Assembly: GCA_018399435.1 (NCBI GenBank)
Contig: JAGYOJ010000006.1
Coordinates: forward strand, 1 to 21,964
DNA length: 21,964 nucleotides
Direction of reading: 5' to 3'
Source of the DNA: Actinomycetota bacterium
Lineage (GTDB): Bacteria > Actinomycetota > Humimicrobiia > Humimicrobiales > Humimicrobiaceae
Shown here piece after piece: positions 7,362-14,517 of the stretch; position 1 is the first letter of the stretch; each line of letters opens with the position of its first letter. Both the position numbers and the translations under genes were made by a program. Under the pieces are notes generated by a model, which searched no databases, had not been told where the DNA came from, and saw only the letters and a list, made by a program, of their open reading frames with translations.

Positions 7362-8198
7362 TTGGAAACTATAATAACTGGAAACAACTGTGAAGTTAAA
7401 TTTGGCCTTGAGTTGCCAACCGTGATAATAGGGGAAAGAATTAATCCCACGGGGAGGAAAACACTTGCCAAGGAACTAAGTGAAGGAAAGTTAGATATTT
7501 TAAGGGAAGATGCAAAAAAACAGACAGAAGAAGGTTCAGATATTATCGATGTAAATGTAGGAGCTGTTGGAGTAGACGAGGTTGAATTATTGCCATTAGC
7601 TGTAAAAGAAGTAATGAAGGTTACAGACAGGCCAATATGTATAGATTCTTCAAACCCCAAGGCTCTGAGGGCAGCAATAGAAATTTGTTCATATAAAGTT
7701 CTGGTTAATTCTGTAAATGGAAAAGAAGAATCAATGGAGGAAATTTTACCTATAGTTAAGGAAACCGGAAGTGCTGTAGTTTGCTTAACTATGGACGAGG
7801 AAGGAATTTCAGATGATGTGGACAAAAGATTTGCCATTGCAGAAAAGATTTTAAAAAAAGCTGAATCTTATGGGATAAAAAGAGAAGATTTAGTATTTGA
7901 TTGCCTTGTTATGACCAATTCAACTAATTCTGATTCGGCAAAAATTACTCTTGCAACCATGAGGAAGGTTACTCAAACATTTGGAGTTTCAACAACTTGC
8001 GGGGCTTCAAATATTAGCTTTGGCATGCCGAACAGGGATTTGCTTAATATTCATTTTATGACCATGGGCATCTTAAATGGCCTTTGTGCGCCGATAACTG
8101 ATTCTTCTATCAAGGGCTTAAAAAAAGCTATGAAAGCTGCTGACTTTTTGGCAGGAAGGGATCCCTATGGCATGAATTATATTGCTGATTATAGATAG
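7362..8198 (+). CDS. Methyltetrahydrofolate:corrinoid protein methyltransferase (AcsE/MeTr family)
   Basis: A 278-residue pterin-binding TIM barrel of the methyltransferase family that moves the methyl group of 5-methyltetrahydrofolate to a corrinoid protein, as in the Wood-Ljungdahl pathway or methylotrophic and demethylation systems. It begins with the family block IIGERINPTGRK and has DVNVGA, RPICIDSSNP, VNSVNG, CGASNISFGMPNR and the MNYIADY tail. These are closer to AcsE-type enzymes than to dihydropteroate synthase. The start is TTG at 7362, set by AAGGAGG at 7351-7357 with 4 bases between. It lies 9 bases after hisC, but no corrinoid protein, CO dehydrogenase or reductive activator is in the window, so its methyl acceptor and physiological role are open. 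It could be part of C1 metabolism elsewhere in the genome. Confidence 0.85.
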   Translation: METIITGNNCEVKFGLELPTVIIGERINPTGRKTLAKELSEGKLDILREDAKKQTEEGSDIIDVNVGAVGVDEVELLPLAVKEVMKVTDRPICIDSSNPKALRAAIEICSYKVLVNSVNGKEESMEEILPIVKETGSAVVCLTMDEEGISDDVDKRFAIAEKILKKAESYGIKREDLVFDCLVMTNSTNSDSAKITLATMRKVTQTFGVSTTCGASNISFGMPNRDLLNIHFMTMGILNGLCAPITDSSIKGLKKAMKAADFLAGRDPYGMNYIADYR

Positions 8199-8214
8199 AT
8201 AATTATCTTTTTTT
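8197..8214 (+). terminator. Weak candidate terminator after the methyltransferase
   Basis: The palindrome AGATAATTATCT (8197-8208) overlaps the stop codon and is followed by a run of T to 8214. The hairpin is short, AT-rich and has almost no loop, so termination may be inefficient. Confidence 0.3.
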
Positions 8215-8218
8215 AGTA

Positions 8219-8224
8219 TATAAT
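8219..8224 (+). promoter_or_regulatory. Possible -10 box for the ABC ATPase gene
   Basis: A consensus TATAAT lies 31 bases before the ATG at 8256, with an AAAGGAG ribosome-binding site (8244-8250) between. No convincing -35 box is seen at 16-18 bases upstream, so support is limited to the -10 and the break in the operon here. Confidence 0.3.
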
Positions 8225-8255
8225 TTTTTCATTGCGATAAATAAAAGGAGATGCA

Positions 8256-9353
8256 ATGGCAAAGGTTACACTAAAAAACCTTACAAAACAGTTCGACGAA
8301 GTTACAGCAGTAGACAAAATGAATACAATTATTGAGGACAGGGAATTTGTAGTGCTAGTAGGGCCATCAGGTTGTGGGAAAACCACAACCCTTAGAATGG
8401 TAGCTGGCCTGGAGGAGGTTACCGGAGGAGAAATATATATCGGAGACAGGATAGTAAATGATGTTCCTCCAAAGGATAGGGACATCGCTATGGTTTTCCA
8501 AAATTATGCGCTTTATCCCCACATGAATGTATATGATAATATGGCCTTTGGGCTAAAGCTAAGAAAAACTCCCAAGCCCGAAATCCAGCAAAGGGTAGAA
8601 GAAGCAGCAAGAATCTTAAAAATTGAGCAGCTCCTAAAAAGAAAGCCAAAGCAGCTTTCAGGTGGCCAGAGGCAAAGGGTAGCCCTGGGAAGAGCAATTG
8701 TAAGGGACCCAAAGGTATTTTTAATGGATGAGCCACTCTCAAACCTGGATGCAAAACTAAGGGTCCAGATGAGAACAGAGATTGCAAAGCTACACCAGAG
8801 GCTAAATGCAACAATTATCTATGTTACCCATGACCAGACTGAAGCCATGACCATGGCTGATAAGATTATCATCATGAAGGATGGCATAGTACAGCAAATC
8901 GGAAAACCACAGGTAGTATATGACCATCCCAATAATATGTTTGTAGCAGGCTTTATAGGCAGTCCTGCAATGAATTTTTCAGATGTTAAGATAACAGATG
9001 ACCTAAAACTCTATAATAAGAATTTTACCCTTGATACTTCTAAAAAAATAAAGGACATAATTGAGAAAAATAATCTAAAGGGAAAAGAAGTAGTGCTGGG
9101 CATAAGGCCAGAAGATTTAGAAGACAGCGAATTTATACCCGAAGCTAAAGAAGGAAACACCATCAAGTCAAAGGTTGAAGTAACAGAGCCTATGGGCGCT
9201 GAGATATACGTCTATATTGATATTGATGGAGTTTTGACAACCGCAAGGGTAAGCCCAAGATCTAAAGTTAAGGATGGCGGCATGATAGATCTTTTTGTAA
9301 ATTTGGACCAGCTCCACTTATTTGATAAGAAAACAGAAAAAGCATATATCTAA
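8256..9353 (+). CDS. ugpC: Sugar-type ABC transporter ATP-binding protein (UgpC/MsmX/MalK family)
   Basis: The cytoplasmic ATPase of carbohydrate (CUT1-type) ABC importers. Walker A is GPSGCGKTTTLR, the Q-loop VFQNYALYPHM, the signature LSGGQRQRVALGRA, Walker B VFLMDEPLSNLDA, and the switch histidine is in VTHDQ. A C-terminal TOBE-type regulatory region follows (IGIRPEDL-like block, then MGAEIYVY). The 365-residue length is normal. No permease or solute-binding gene is adjacent, which fits a shared ATPase serving several importers, as MsmX does in Bacillus. Base composition is unlike its neighbours: bases 8641-8700 have 33 G+C of 60, against 13 of 60 for bases 16381-16440 in xseA. This may reflect high expression, family conservation or transfer. 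AAAGGAG precedes the ATG by 5 bases. Symbol reflects family, not a proven substrate. Confidence 0.93.
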   Translation: MAKVTLKNLTKQFDEVTAVDKMNTIIEDREFVVLVGPSGCGKTTTLRMVAGLEEVTGGEIYIGDRIVNDVPPKDRDIAMVFQNYALYPHMNVYDNMAFGLKLRKTPKPEIQQRVEEAARILKIEQLLKRKPKQLSGGQRQRVALGRAIVRDPKVFLMDEPLSNLDAKLRVQMRTEIAKLHQRLNATIIYVTHDQTEAMTMADKIIIMKDGIVQQIGKPQVVYDHPNNMFVAGFIGSPAMNFSDVKITDDLKLYNKNFTLDTSKKIKDIIEKNNLKGKEVVLGIRPEDLEDSEFIPEAKEGNTIKSKVEVTEPMGAEIYVYIDIDGVLTTARVSPRSKVKDGGMIDLFVNLDQLHLFDKKTEKAYI

Positions 9354-9366
9354 AAGAATATTGAAA

Positions 9367-9398
9367 ATAAAGCACAATACTTTTGTATTGTGCTTTAT
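9367..9398 (+). terminator. Strong hairpin terminator after the ABC ATPase gene
   Basis: ATAAAGCACAATAC (9367-9380), loop TTTT, and GTATTGTGCTTTAT (9385-9398) form a perfect 14-bp stem 13 bases after the stop codon. A T-rich but interrupted tail follows (ACATTTTGATTTT). Stem and position suit a terminator; the imperfect T-run leaves room for read-through, or for a role as an mRNA 3'-end stabiliser. The next gene starts 20 bases further on. Confidence 0.7.
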
Positions 9399-9417
9399 AC
9401 ATTTTGATTTTATTTAT

Positions 9418-10542
9418 ATGAATAAGAATTATGATGTAATAATTTCAGGCGCCGGGCCTTCAGGGAGCCTTCTTGGTTATTTATTAGATTCAAAGGGAAT
9501 AAATACAATAATATTAGAAAAAGAAAATTTTCCAAGGCATAAAATTTGCGCAGGAGGCCTGCAATACAGGGTTTGTAAATTACTTCCCTTTGATATAAAA
9601 AAGGTAATAGAAAAAGAAATTTATGGCATTTATTTTTCTTTTAAATCTAAAGGCATTTTTAAAAAAAAATACCAAAAGCCAATTATCCTTACCACTAAAA
9701 GAAACAGGTTTGACAATTTTTTAGCATTAAAGGCAAAAAAAGCCGGCTGTAAAATAAAATTTAATTGCAAGGTGTTAGGCTTTGATGCTAAAAATAAAAA
9801 AATTGCTGTAAAATCTAATACTGGCATATTCCATTCTAAAATATTAGTAGGAGCAGATGGAACAAGAGGAGTACTTTATAAAAAAATAATTCCCAAGGAA
9901 GAAATAAGAAAAATTATCGGTTATGAATTTGAAATGGATATGGTTAGGCTTAATGGTTGCCTTGATTTGTCAGAAAATTTGTCCCTAGATTTTGGAGGGG
10001 CAAAAAAAAGCTATTCCTGGATTTTTCCAAAGAAAGGAAATTATTCTTGTGGGACAGGAGGCCCTATAGAAAACGCAAAAGATATTAGAAGTTATTTTAA
10101 GTATTTCATGTCAGAGTATTGCCGGCTTAAAAGTCAAGCAAACAAATTAAACATTTATAGCCAAACCATACCAGTAAGGGCAAAAACCTCCCCGGTCATG
10201 GATTTTAGAATAATAAATATTGGAGATGCTGCAGGTTTAGGGGATGCTTTAACGGGGGAAGGCTTATATAATAGTTTTAAAAGCTCTTTTATAGCAGCAG
10301 ATAGCATAATTGATGCAATTAAAACTGGAAATTTTAGCTTTAATGAATATTGGGACAGGATGGATAAAGAAATTTATAGTAATATTAGATTATCCGTTAA
10401 ATTTTCTAATTTTTTATTTGCTTTTCCTTCTTTCATATATAAAACTATTAAAAAGAGTGATAAGGCGTTTAATATTTGTTGCCAGATATTAAGGGGAGAA
10501 AAAACATATAATGATATAGGAAAAAAATTAAAATTTTTCTAA
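9418..10542 (+). CDS. Geranylgeranyl reductase family FAD-dependent oxidoreductase
   Basis: A 374-residue flavoprotein of the group that reduces isoprenoid double bonds (archaeal lipid, chlorophyll, menaquinone or carotenoid side chains). Seen: N-terminal FAD motif SGAGPSGSLLGYLLDSKG (glycines at 11, 13 and 16) followed by the acidic IILEKE; PRHKICAGGL, the family's K-x-C-x-G block; GADGTRG; and the second FAD motif NIGDAAGLGDALTGEGLYN. The frame is open further upstream to 9322 but would run back over the ABC gene end and its terminator, so ATG 9418 is chosen. It has no Shine-Dalgarno site. It is the first gene of a four-gene run with the metallophosphoesterase and the cDPG genes. The isoprenoid substrate cannot be told from sequence; related FAD monooxygenases are an alternative. 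Confidence 0.82.
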   Translation: MNKNYDVIISGAGPSGSLLGYLLDSKGINTIILEKENFPRHKICAGGLQYRVCKLLPFDIKKVIEKEIYGIYFSFKSKGIFKKKYQKPIILTTKRNRFDNFLALKAKKAGCKIKFNCKVLGFDAKNKKIAVKSNTGIFHSKILVGADGTRGVLYKKIIPKEEIRKIIGYEFEMDMVRLNGCLDLSENLSLDFGGAKKSYSWIFPKKGNYSCGTGGPIENAKDIRSYFKYFMSEYCRLKSQANKLNIYSQTIPVRAKTSPVMDFRIINIGDAAGLGDALTGEGLYNSFKSSFIAADSIIDAIKTGNFSFNEYWDRMDKEIYSNIRLSVKFSNFLFAFPSFIYKTIKKSDKAFNICCQILRGEKTYNDIGKKLKFF

Positions 10543-10561
10543 GATATATGGAAGGATTAAT

Positions 10562-11365
10562 ATGAACAATAAAAAAGAAACGGTAATAGTACAAATATCA
10601 GATATACATGTAGGCGAAAGCCAATTTGTACCAAGCCTTTTAACCAGGGCGATTGATGAAATTAATGAAGTTGATCCAGATATAGTTATTATTACCGGAG
10701 ATCTAACCGGGAATGGATTTAGGAGAGAATATGATACTGTAAAAAATTATTTAGATCCAATAAAATGCAAAGATGTTATTATACAGCCAGGGAATCATGA
10801 TTCAAGAAATGTTGGGTATTTACATTTTGAGGAAATTTTTGGAGAAAGGTATTTAACATTTAATAATGACAATATAAGTATTGTTGCAGCAGATTCAAGT
10901 GAACCTGACCTGGATAATGGGCAAATCGGCAGAGAGTACTATAAGTATATAAGAAAAAATTTTAATGATTCTCCAAAGGACAGCTTGAAAATTTTTGCAA
11001 TGCATCACCACTTAATACCAGTGCCTAAGACAGGAAGGGAAAGGAATATTGTTAATGATGCTGGCGATGTTCTAGAAGTTTTGGCAGAGAGTGGAGTGGA
11101 CCTAGTTCTATGTGGCCATAAACACGTTCCTTATATATGGGCAGTAGAAGATATGTATATATTAACTGCGGGCACGGTGTCTTGCCTTAGGCTGAGGGGT
11201 AAAATTGAACCAAGTTACAATATAATTCATGTAAGAGAAAGTGAAATTGATATTTTTAGAAGGCTTCCCTTTGATAAAGTAGAGAAAATATTAGGGGTTA
11301 AAAGGAAACCAGAAAAAAAGAAATTAAATGATAGGTTTATTAAAGAAAAAAGAGAATATAAGTAA
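10562..11365 (+). CDS. Calcineurin-like metallophosphoesterase (CpdA-like)
   Basis: A 267-residue soluble phosphoesterase with the complete two-metal site of the superfamily: SDIHVGE near the N-terminus, GDLTGNG, GNHDS, MHHH and GHKH. The order and spacing are those of the class III cyclic nucleotide phosphodiesterase/CpdA group, though many members hydrolyse other phosphoesters. The C-terminus is rich in lysine and arginine. GGAAGGA lies 5 bases before the ATG. The 3' end overlaps the next gene by 38 bases, implying coupled translation with the cDPG synthetase. That coupling suggests, without proof, a part in turnover of cDPG, its precursor or a related phosphate ester. Confidence 0.87.
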   Translation: MNNKKETVIVQISDIHVGESQFVPSLLTRAIDEINEVDPDIVIITGDLTGNGFRREYDTVKNYLDPIKCKDVIIQPGNHDSRNVGYLHFEEIFGERYLTFNNDNISIVAADSSEPDLDNGQIGREYYKYIRKNFNDSPKDSLKIFAMHHHLIPVPKTGRERNIVNDAGDVLEVLAESGVDLVLCGHKHVPYIWAVEDMYILTAGTVSCLRLRGKIEPSYNIIHVRESEIDIFRRLPFDKVEKILGVKRKPEKKKLNDRFIKEKREYK

Positions 11366-12686
11366 GAGGCTTATTGCGCTAATAGATGGTGAACATTACC
11401 CAAATGTAACATTAGATGCAATAGAATTAATGAAAAAAGAATTCCCTGGTGAATTTATAGGCATTGTTTTTTTGGGTGGCACCGAAAAAATATTATTAGA
11501 TGATCCTGAAGAATATTTTGGTGAAAAACTTTTTCAAATTAAAGACTTTGACAGGGATTTTTTAAAAGCGCTTTCTATTTTTAAGCCTGATATAGTTTAT
11601 GATTTAAGCGATGAGCCTGTAGTAAATTATAAAAAGAGGATGAAGTTAGCTTCTTATTGCCTTGCAAATAATTGCAGTTACATGGGACCTGATTTTTGTT
11701 TCATGAGTTTTCCTAAGGATATAAAGATAAATAAGCCTAGTATATCGATAATTGGTACTGGGAAAAGGATTGGGAAAACCGCTATAAGTTCATATATATC
11801 TAAATATTATGTAAATCAAGGTATTGATATATGTACAGTTGCCATGGGAAGAGGCGGACCCAAAGAACCGCAAGTTATAAAAGGCCATGAAATTAAATTA
11901 ACACCAGAATATTTATTAAAGTTAAGCAACAAGGGGCTTCACGCAAGTTCTGATTATATTGAAGATGCATTAATGAGTGGGGTTAATACTGTGGGGTGTA
12001 GAAGATGTGGTGGTGGTTTTGGTGGAAATATGTTTTTAACTAATGTAGAGAAAGGAATAAAGAAAGCAGAAAATTTAAATCCAGATCTGGTAATATTAGA
12101 GGGGAGCGGCGCTTCTGTTCCTAATGTAAAAACAGATTTTATTATATGCGTCATAGGCGCATTTCAAAAATGGGAAAGCATTATCGGATATCTGGGGATA
12201 TATAGGATAATGATTGCAGACTTGATTATTCTTACTATGTGCGAGCATCCTTTAGCGGATGAAAAAAAGATTCTGTTTTTAGAAAAAAAGATATCAAAAA
12301 TTAATCCAAGGGCTACGATTATTAGGTCAATATTTAGGCCGAAACCTTTAGAAGATATAAAAGGGAAAAAAGTTATGGTAGTTATGACTGCCAAACACAA
12401 AATTGAAAATGAAATTAGGGAATACTTAGAAAAAAATTATAAATGCAAAATAGTTTTTATATCATTCAATCTTTCAAATAGGAAGCTTTTGAGGCAGGAT
12501 CTAGAAATTATAAAAGATTATGACACTATATTAACAGAGCTAAAGGCGGCATCCGTTGATGTCTTAACAGAATATTCTTTTAATAATGATAAAAATATAG
12601 TATATATGAATAATGTACCTGTTATAATAAGCAATAATAAAGTATTTGAAGATGAATTAAATAATATTTATAAGCAGGTTAAATAG
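11328..12686 (+). CDS. cpgS: Cyclic 2,3-diphosphoglycerate synthetase
   Basis: Recognised as the ATP-dependent synthetase that closes 2,3-diphosphoglycerate to its cyclic pyrophosphate form (cDPG). The 452-residue length is close to that of the archaeal enzyme. Seen: LIDGEHYPNVTLDAIEL near the N-terminus, FLGGTEKI, a P-loop GTGKRIGKTA (residues 143-152), VAMGRGGPKEPQVIKG, and EGSGASVPNVKTD. The start is ATG 11328, inside the preceding gene; no later ATG, GTG or TTG precedes the conserved IDGEHYP block, and the ribosome-binding site is weak. The following gene encodes 2-phosphoglycerate kinase, which makes the substrate, so function is supported by both family and context. Assignment to cDPG rests on motif recall, not on a search. 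Confidence 0.85.
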   Translation: MIGLLKKKENISKRLIALIDGEHYPNVTLDAIELMKKEFPGEFIGIVFLGGTEKILLDDPEEYFGEKLFQIKDFDRDFLKALSIFKPDIVYDLSDEPVVNYKKRMKLASYCLANNCSYMGPDFCFMSFPKDIKINKPSISIIGTGKRIGKTAISSYISKYYVNQGIDICTVAMGRGGPKEPQVIKGHEIKLTPEYLLKLSNKGLHASSDYIEDALMSGVNTVGCRRCGGGFGGNMFLTNVEKGIKKAENLNPDLVILEGSGASVPNVKTDFIICVIGAFQKWESIIGYLGIYRIMIADLIILTMCEHPLADEKKILFLEKKISKINPRATIIRSIFRPKPLEDIKGKKVMVVMTAKHKIENEIREYLEKNYKCKIVFISFNLSNRKLLRQDLEIIKDYDTILTELKAASVDVLTEYSFNNDKNIVYMNNVPVIISNNKVFEDELNNIYKQVK

Positions 12687-12700
12687 TTTGGGGCATAAAT

Positions 12701-13642
12701 TTGGTTAAGGATATTAATAAATTAGGACAGACAAATGTAATTGTGATTTCAGATAAAAAGAGGGGTTTGCCTTTTTCCAAAGGCATTCTTGCTTCTTCTA
12801 TTGCTGTTACCGGTCTTGACTTAATTACTTCTCATAAAATAGCTTTAGACATACAAGAATACTTTATTAATAATAATATGTATTCAGTTTCACTTGACGA
12901 ATTAAGGTCAATAACCTTTAGGTTTATAAAAGAAGAAATTGGCTTAGAGCATGCTGAAAAATATTTACTGTGGCAGTCTGTTGGAAAGCTAAGAAAACCT
13001 TCAGTTATCCTTATTGGTGGCGCAACAGGCGTTGGCAAATCAACAATAGCAACCATCTTATCCAATAGGTTAAATATAACTAGGGTTGCTTCAACCGATT
13101 CAATCAGGGAAGTTATGAGGGCATCTGTTTCTGAGAAATTAATAAGGCCTCTTAGGGGTTCGTCTTATACTGCATATAAAAATTTAACATTGCCCCCTTC
13201 TGGTGTCGAACCGGTAATATTGGGATTTAGGGAACAGGTTATGGCAGTCTCAGTTGGAGTTGAGGCAATAATTAAAAGAAGCATTGAAGAAAAATCTGAT
13301 ATCGTTATAGAAGGGGCGCATATTGTACCTGGATACTTAAATATAAATAATTTTAAAGACAAGGCTTTGATAGTTGAAATAGTGGTTACAGTACCAGATA
13401 AAGAAATCCATAAGGAGCATTTTACAAAGAGAACTTTTGAAACCCAGGGCTCAAGGCCTATGCAAAAATACATTAGAGAGATAGAGAAGATACAAAAGAT
13501 ACAGAACTATATTGAAGAGCTTGCTAAAAGCAATAAAGTTAGAATAATAGATAATTATGATTTAGACAGCACGGTAAACGCAGTTCTAGATGTTATATTT
13601 TCGAGAGTAAAAATGGAATTTAGCAAATTAAGCACCAATTAA
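12701..13642 (+). CDS. 2-phosphoglycerate kinase
   Basis: A 313-residue kinase that phosphorylates 2-phosphoglycerate to 2,3-diphosphoglycerate, the first step to cDPG. Residues 1-90 resemble the ATP-cone-like N-terminal region of this family (VIVISDKKRGLPFSKGILA, where many members have a similar block). The kinase domain has a P-loop GGATGVGKST (residues 106-115), followed by ASTDSIREVMR and LRGSSYTAYK, typical of archaeal 2-phosphoglycerate kinases. The start is TTG 12701, 14 bases after the cpgS stop, with a TTGGGG stretch 8 bases upstream as a weak ribosome-binding site. The stop shares the bases TTAA (13639-13642) with the stop of the opposite-strand gene. Confidence 0.85.
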   Translation: MVKDINKLGQTNVIVISDKKRGLPFSKGILASSIAVTGLDLITSHKIALDIQEYFINNNMYSVSLDELRSITFRFIKEEIGLEHAEKYLLWQSVGKLRKPSVILIGGATGVGKSTIATILSNRLNITRVASTDSIREVMRASVSEKLIRPLRGSSYTAYKNLTLPPSGVEPVILGFREQVMAVSVGVEAIIKRSIEEKSDIVIEGAHIVPGYLNINNFKDKALIVEIVVTVPDKEIHKEHFTKRTFETQGSRPMQKYIREIEKIQKIQNYIEELAKSNKVRIIDNYDLDSTVNAVLDVIFSRVKMEFSKLSTN

Positions 13643-14067
13643 TTTTTAACTATAAATTCTTTGGTTTTAACGCTTTTATTATTTAAAAAGATTTCCACTT
13701 TGTAGTTGCCCTTAGCAATTAAATTATCTTTTTTTATCATGGAAACAATTATTAGGCCAGAACCATTTTCCTCAGGCCTTATTTTATTCTCCTGAATTTT
13801 TATTTCCTGCGCTTCTTCTATTTTTTTCCATGTAATTTTAATATTGTCCTCTTCTTTTAGGGAATTAGCATTGATATATAAGAATATATTATCTGTCTTT
13901 AGAAATAGGGGATTGCCTGGCAGGGCTTCAAGTTCTTCAATGGTTAGATTATTTTTTTTCGCAAAATAAACTGAAGAGATTTCAGGATCCCTCTGGACTG
14001 TAGCAATTGATACAATAATAAGTATTATTGTAAATATTACCAATAATATAATATTTCTTTTGCTCAT
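13639..14067 (-). CDS. Unrecognised single-pass membrane protein
   Basis: A 142-residue protein I do not recognise. Residues 5-24 are a strong hydrophobic helix after a positively charged start (MSKRN), so it is membrane-anchored or exported with an uncleaved leader; there is no cysteine that would suggest a lipoprotein. The rest is hydrophilic, rich in Lys, Glu, Asn and Ile, and probably extracytoplasmic; the alternating pattern toward the end (GNYKVEIFLNNKSV) is compatible with a small beta-sandwich, but this is inference. It is transcribed alone, from a promoter back to back with that of the fmdB-type gene, and ends convergently on the 2-phosphoglycerate kinase gene. Codon use resembles that of its neighbours. 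Confidence 0.75.
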   Translation of the reverse strand: MSKRNIILLVIFTIILIIVSIATVQRDPEISSVYFAKKNNLTIEELEALPGNPLFLKTDNIFLYINANSLKEEDNIKITWKKIEEAQEIKIQENKIRPEENGSGLIIVSMIKKDNLIAKGNYKVEIFLNNKSVKTKEFIVKN

Positions 14068-14098
14068 ATTTGTTTAAACCTAATTTTAAGATAGGTAT

Positions 14099-14127
14099 TT
14101 TATAGCACTTATAATTTTTTTAGTAAA
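14099..14127 (-). promoter_or_regulatory. Promoter of the opposite-strand membrane protein
   Basis: On the minus strand TTTACT (complement of 14122-14127) and TATAAA (complement of 14099-14104) are separated by 17 bases, a good sigma-70-type arrangement. The predicted start gives an untranslated leader of about 25 bases before ATG 14067. The site is back to back with the fmdB-type promoter 6 bases away. Confidence 0.5.
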
Positions 14128-14133
14128 GATTAA

Positions 14134-14162
14134 TTGACTTAAAGTTTTTAATAAGCTATATT
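14134..14162 (+). promoter_or_regulatory. Promoter of the FmdB-type zinc-ribbon gene
   Basis: TTGACT (14134-14139), a 17-base spacer and TATATT (14157-14162) each match the sigma-70 consensus at five of six positions. The ribosome-binding site AAGGAGG (14177-14183) and ATG 14188 follow at sensible distances, giving a leader of about 18 bases. Confidence 0.6.
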
Positions 14163-14187
14163 TGCATAATGATTTTAAGGAGGTATT

Positions 14188-14478
14188 ATGCCCATATATA
14201 GCTATAAATGCAGTAAATGTGGAAAAGTTTTTGATAAATTTCAAAAACCTGGATCAAATGGCAAGGTATTATGTGAATATTGTGATGGCGAGGCCATTAG
14301 AATATTTTCGCCTGTTGGCATTATTTTTAAAGGGTCCGGTTTTTATAAAACAGATTATGGCAACCCTAATTCTGTAACCCAGGCTAGCAAGAAGAAAGAA
14401 AAAGCCAAAGAAGAAAAAGATTCTAAAACTGACAACAAACCAAAATCAAGTAGCAAAGATAGTACTAAAAGTAAATAG
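14188..14478 (+). CDS. FmdB-family zinc-ribbon protein
   Basis: A 96-residue small protein. The first 40 residues are the FmdB/CxxC zinc ribbon: MPIYSYKCSKCGKVFDKF, then CEYCDG, giving two CxxC pairs for one zinc, followed by the usual IFSPVGIIFKGSGFYKTDY. The tail from about residue 62 is low-complexity Lys, Ser, Glu and Asp, as in many members. Named after a putative regulator of a formamidase gene, the family's real function is not settled; binding to nucleic acid is plausible. The start is well supported by AAGGAGG 4 bases upstream. A separate frame starting at 14162 is a shadow. Confidence 0.88.
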   Translation: MPIYSYKCSKCGKVFDKFQKPGSNGKVLCEYCDGEAIRIFSPVGIIFKGSGFYKTDYGNPNSVTQASKKKEKAKEEKDSKTDNKPKSSSKDSTKSK

Positions 14479-14481
14479 ATT

Positions 14482-14510
14482 TTGTAAATTACCCCAATAA
14501 TAATTATAAT
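14482..14510 (+). promoter_or_regulatory. Promoter with leaderless geometry before the gene at 14518
   Basis: TTGTAA (14482-14487), a 17-base spacer and a perfect TATAAT (14505-14510) are followed after 7 bases by ATG 14518. The expected transcription start therefore falls on or beside the A of the start codon, and there is no ribosome-binding site. This is the pattern of leaderless mRNA described in several bacteria. Confidence 0.55.
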
Positions 14511-14517
14511 TAGAACA

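Noticed and set aside
8488..8814. Minus-strand frame of 108 codons
   Set aside because: Antisense to conserved ABC ATPase motifs in the GC-richer gene; low-complexity product with no ribosome-binding site.
9322..9417. Upstream extension of the geranylgeranyl reductase frame
   Set aside because: It would run through the end of the ABC ATPase gene and its 14-bp hairpin, and the FAD motif begins right after ATG 9418.
13707..13735. Possible plus-strand hairpin with a T-run after the 2-phosphoglycerate kinase gene
   Set aside because: The stem is only about 4-5 bp and the T-run is displaced, so it is not convincing as a terminator.
14162..14377. Frame overlapping the FmdB-type gene
   Set aside because: Its start overlaps the predicted -10 box, and the zinc-ribbon frame has the strong ribosome-binding site and conserved cysteines.
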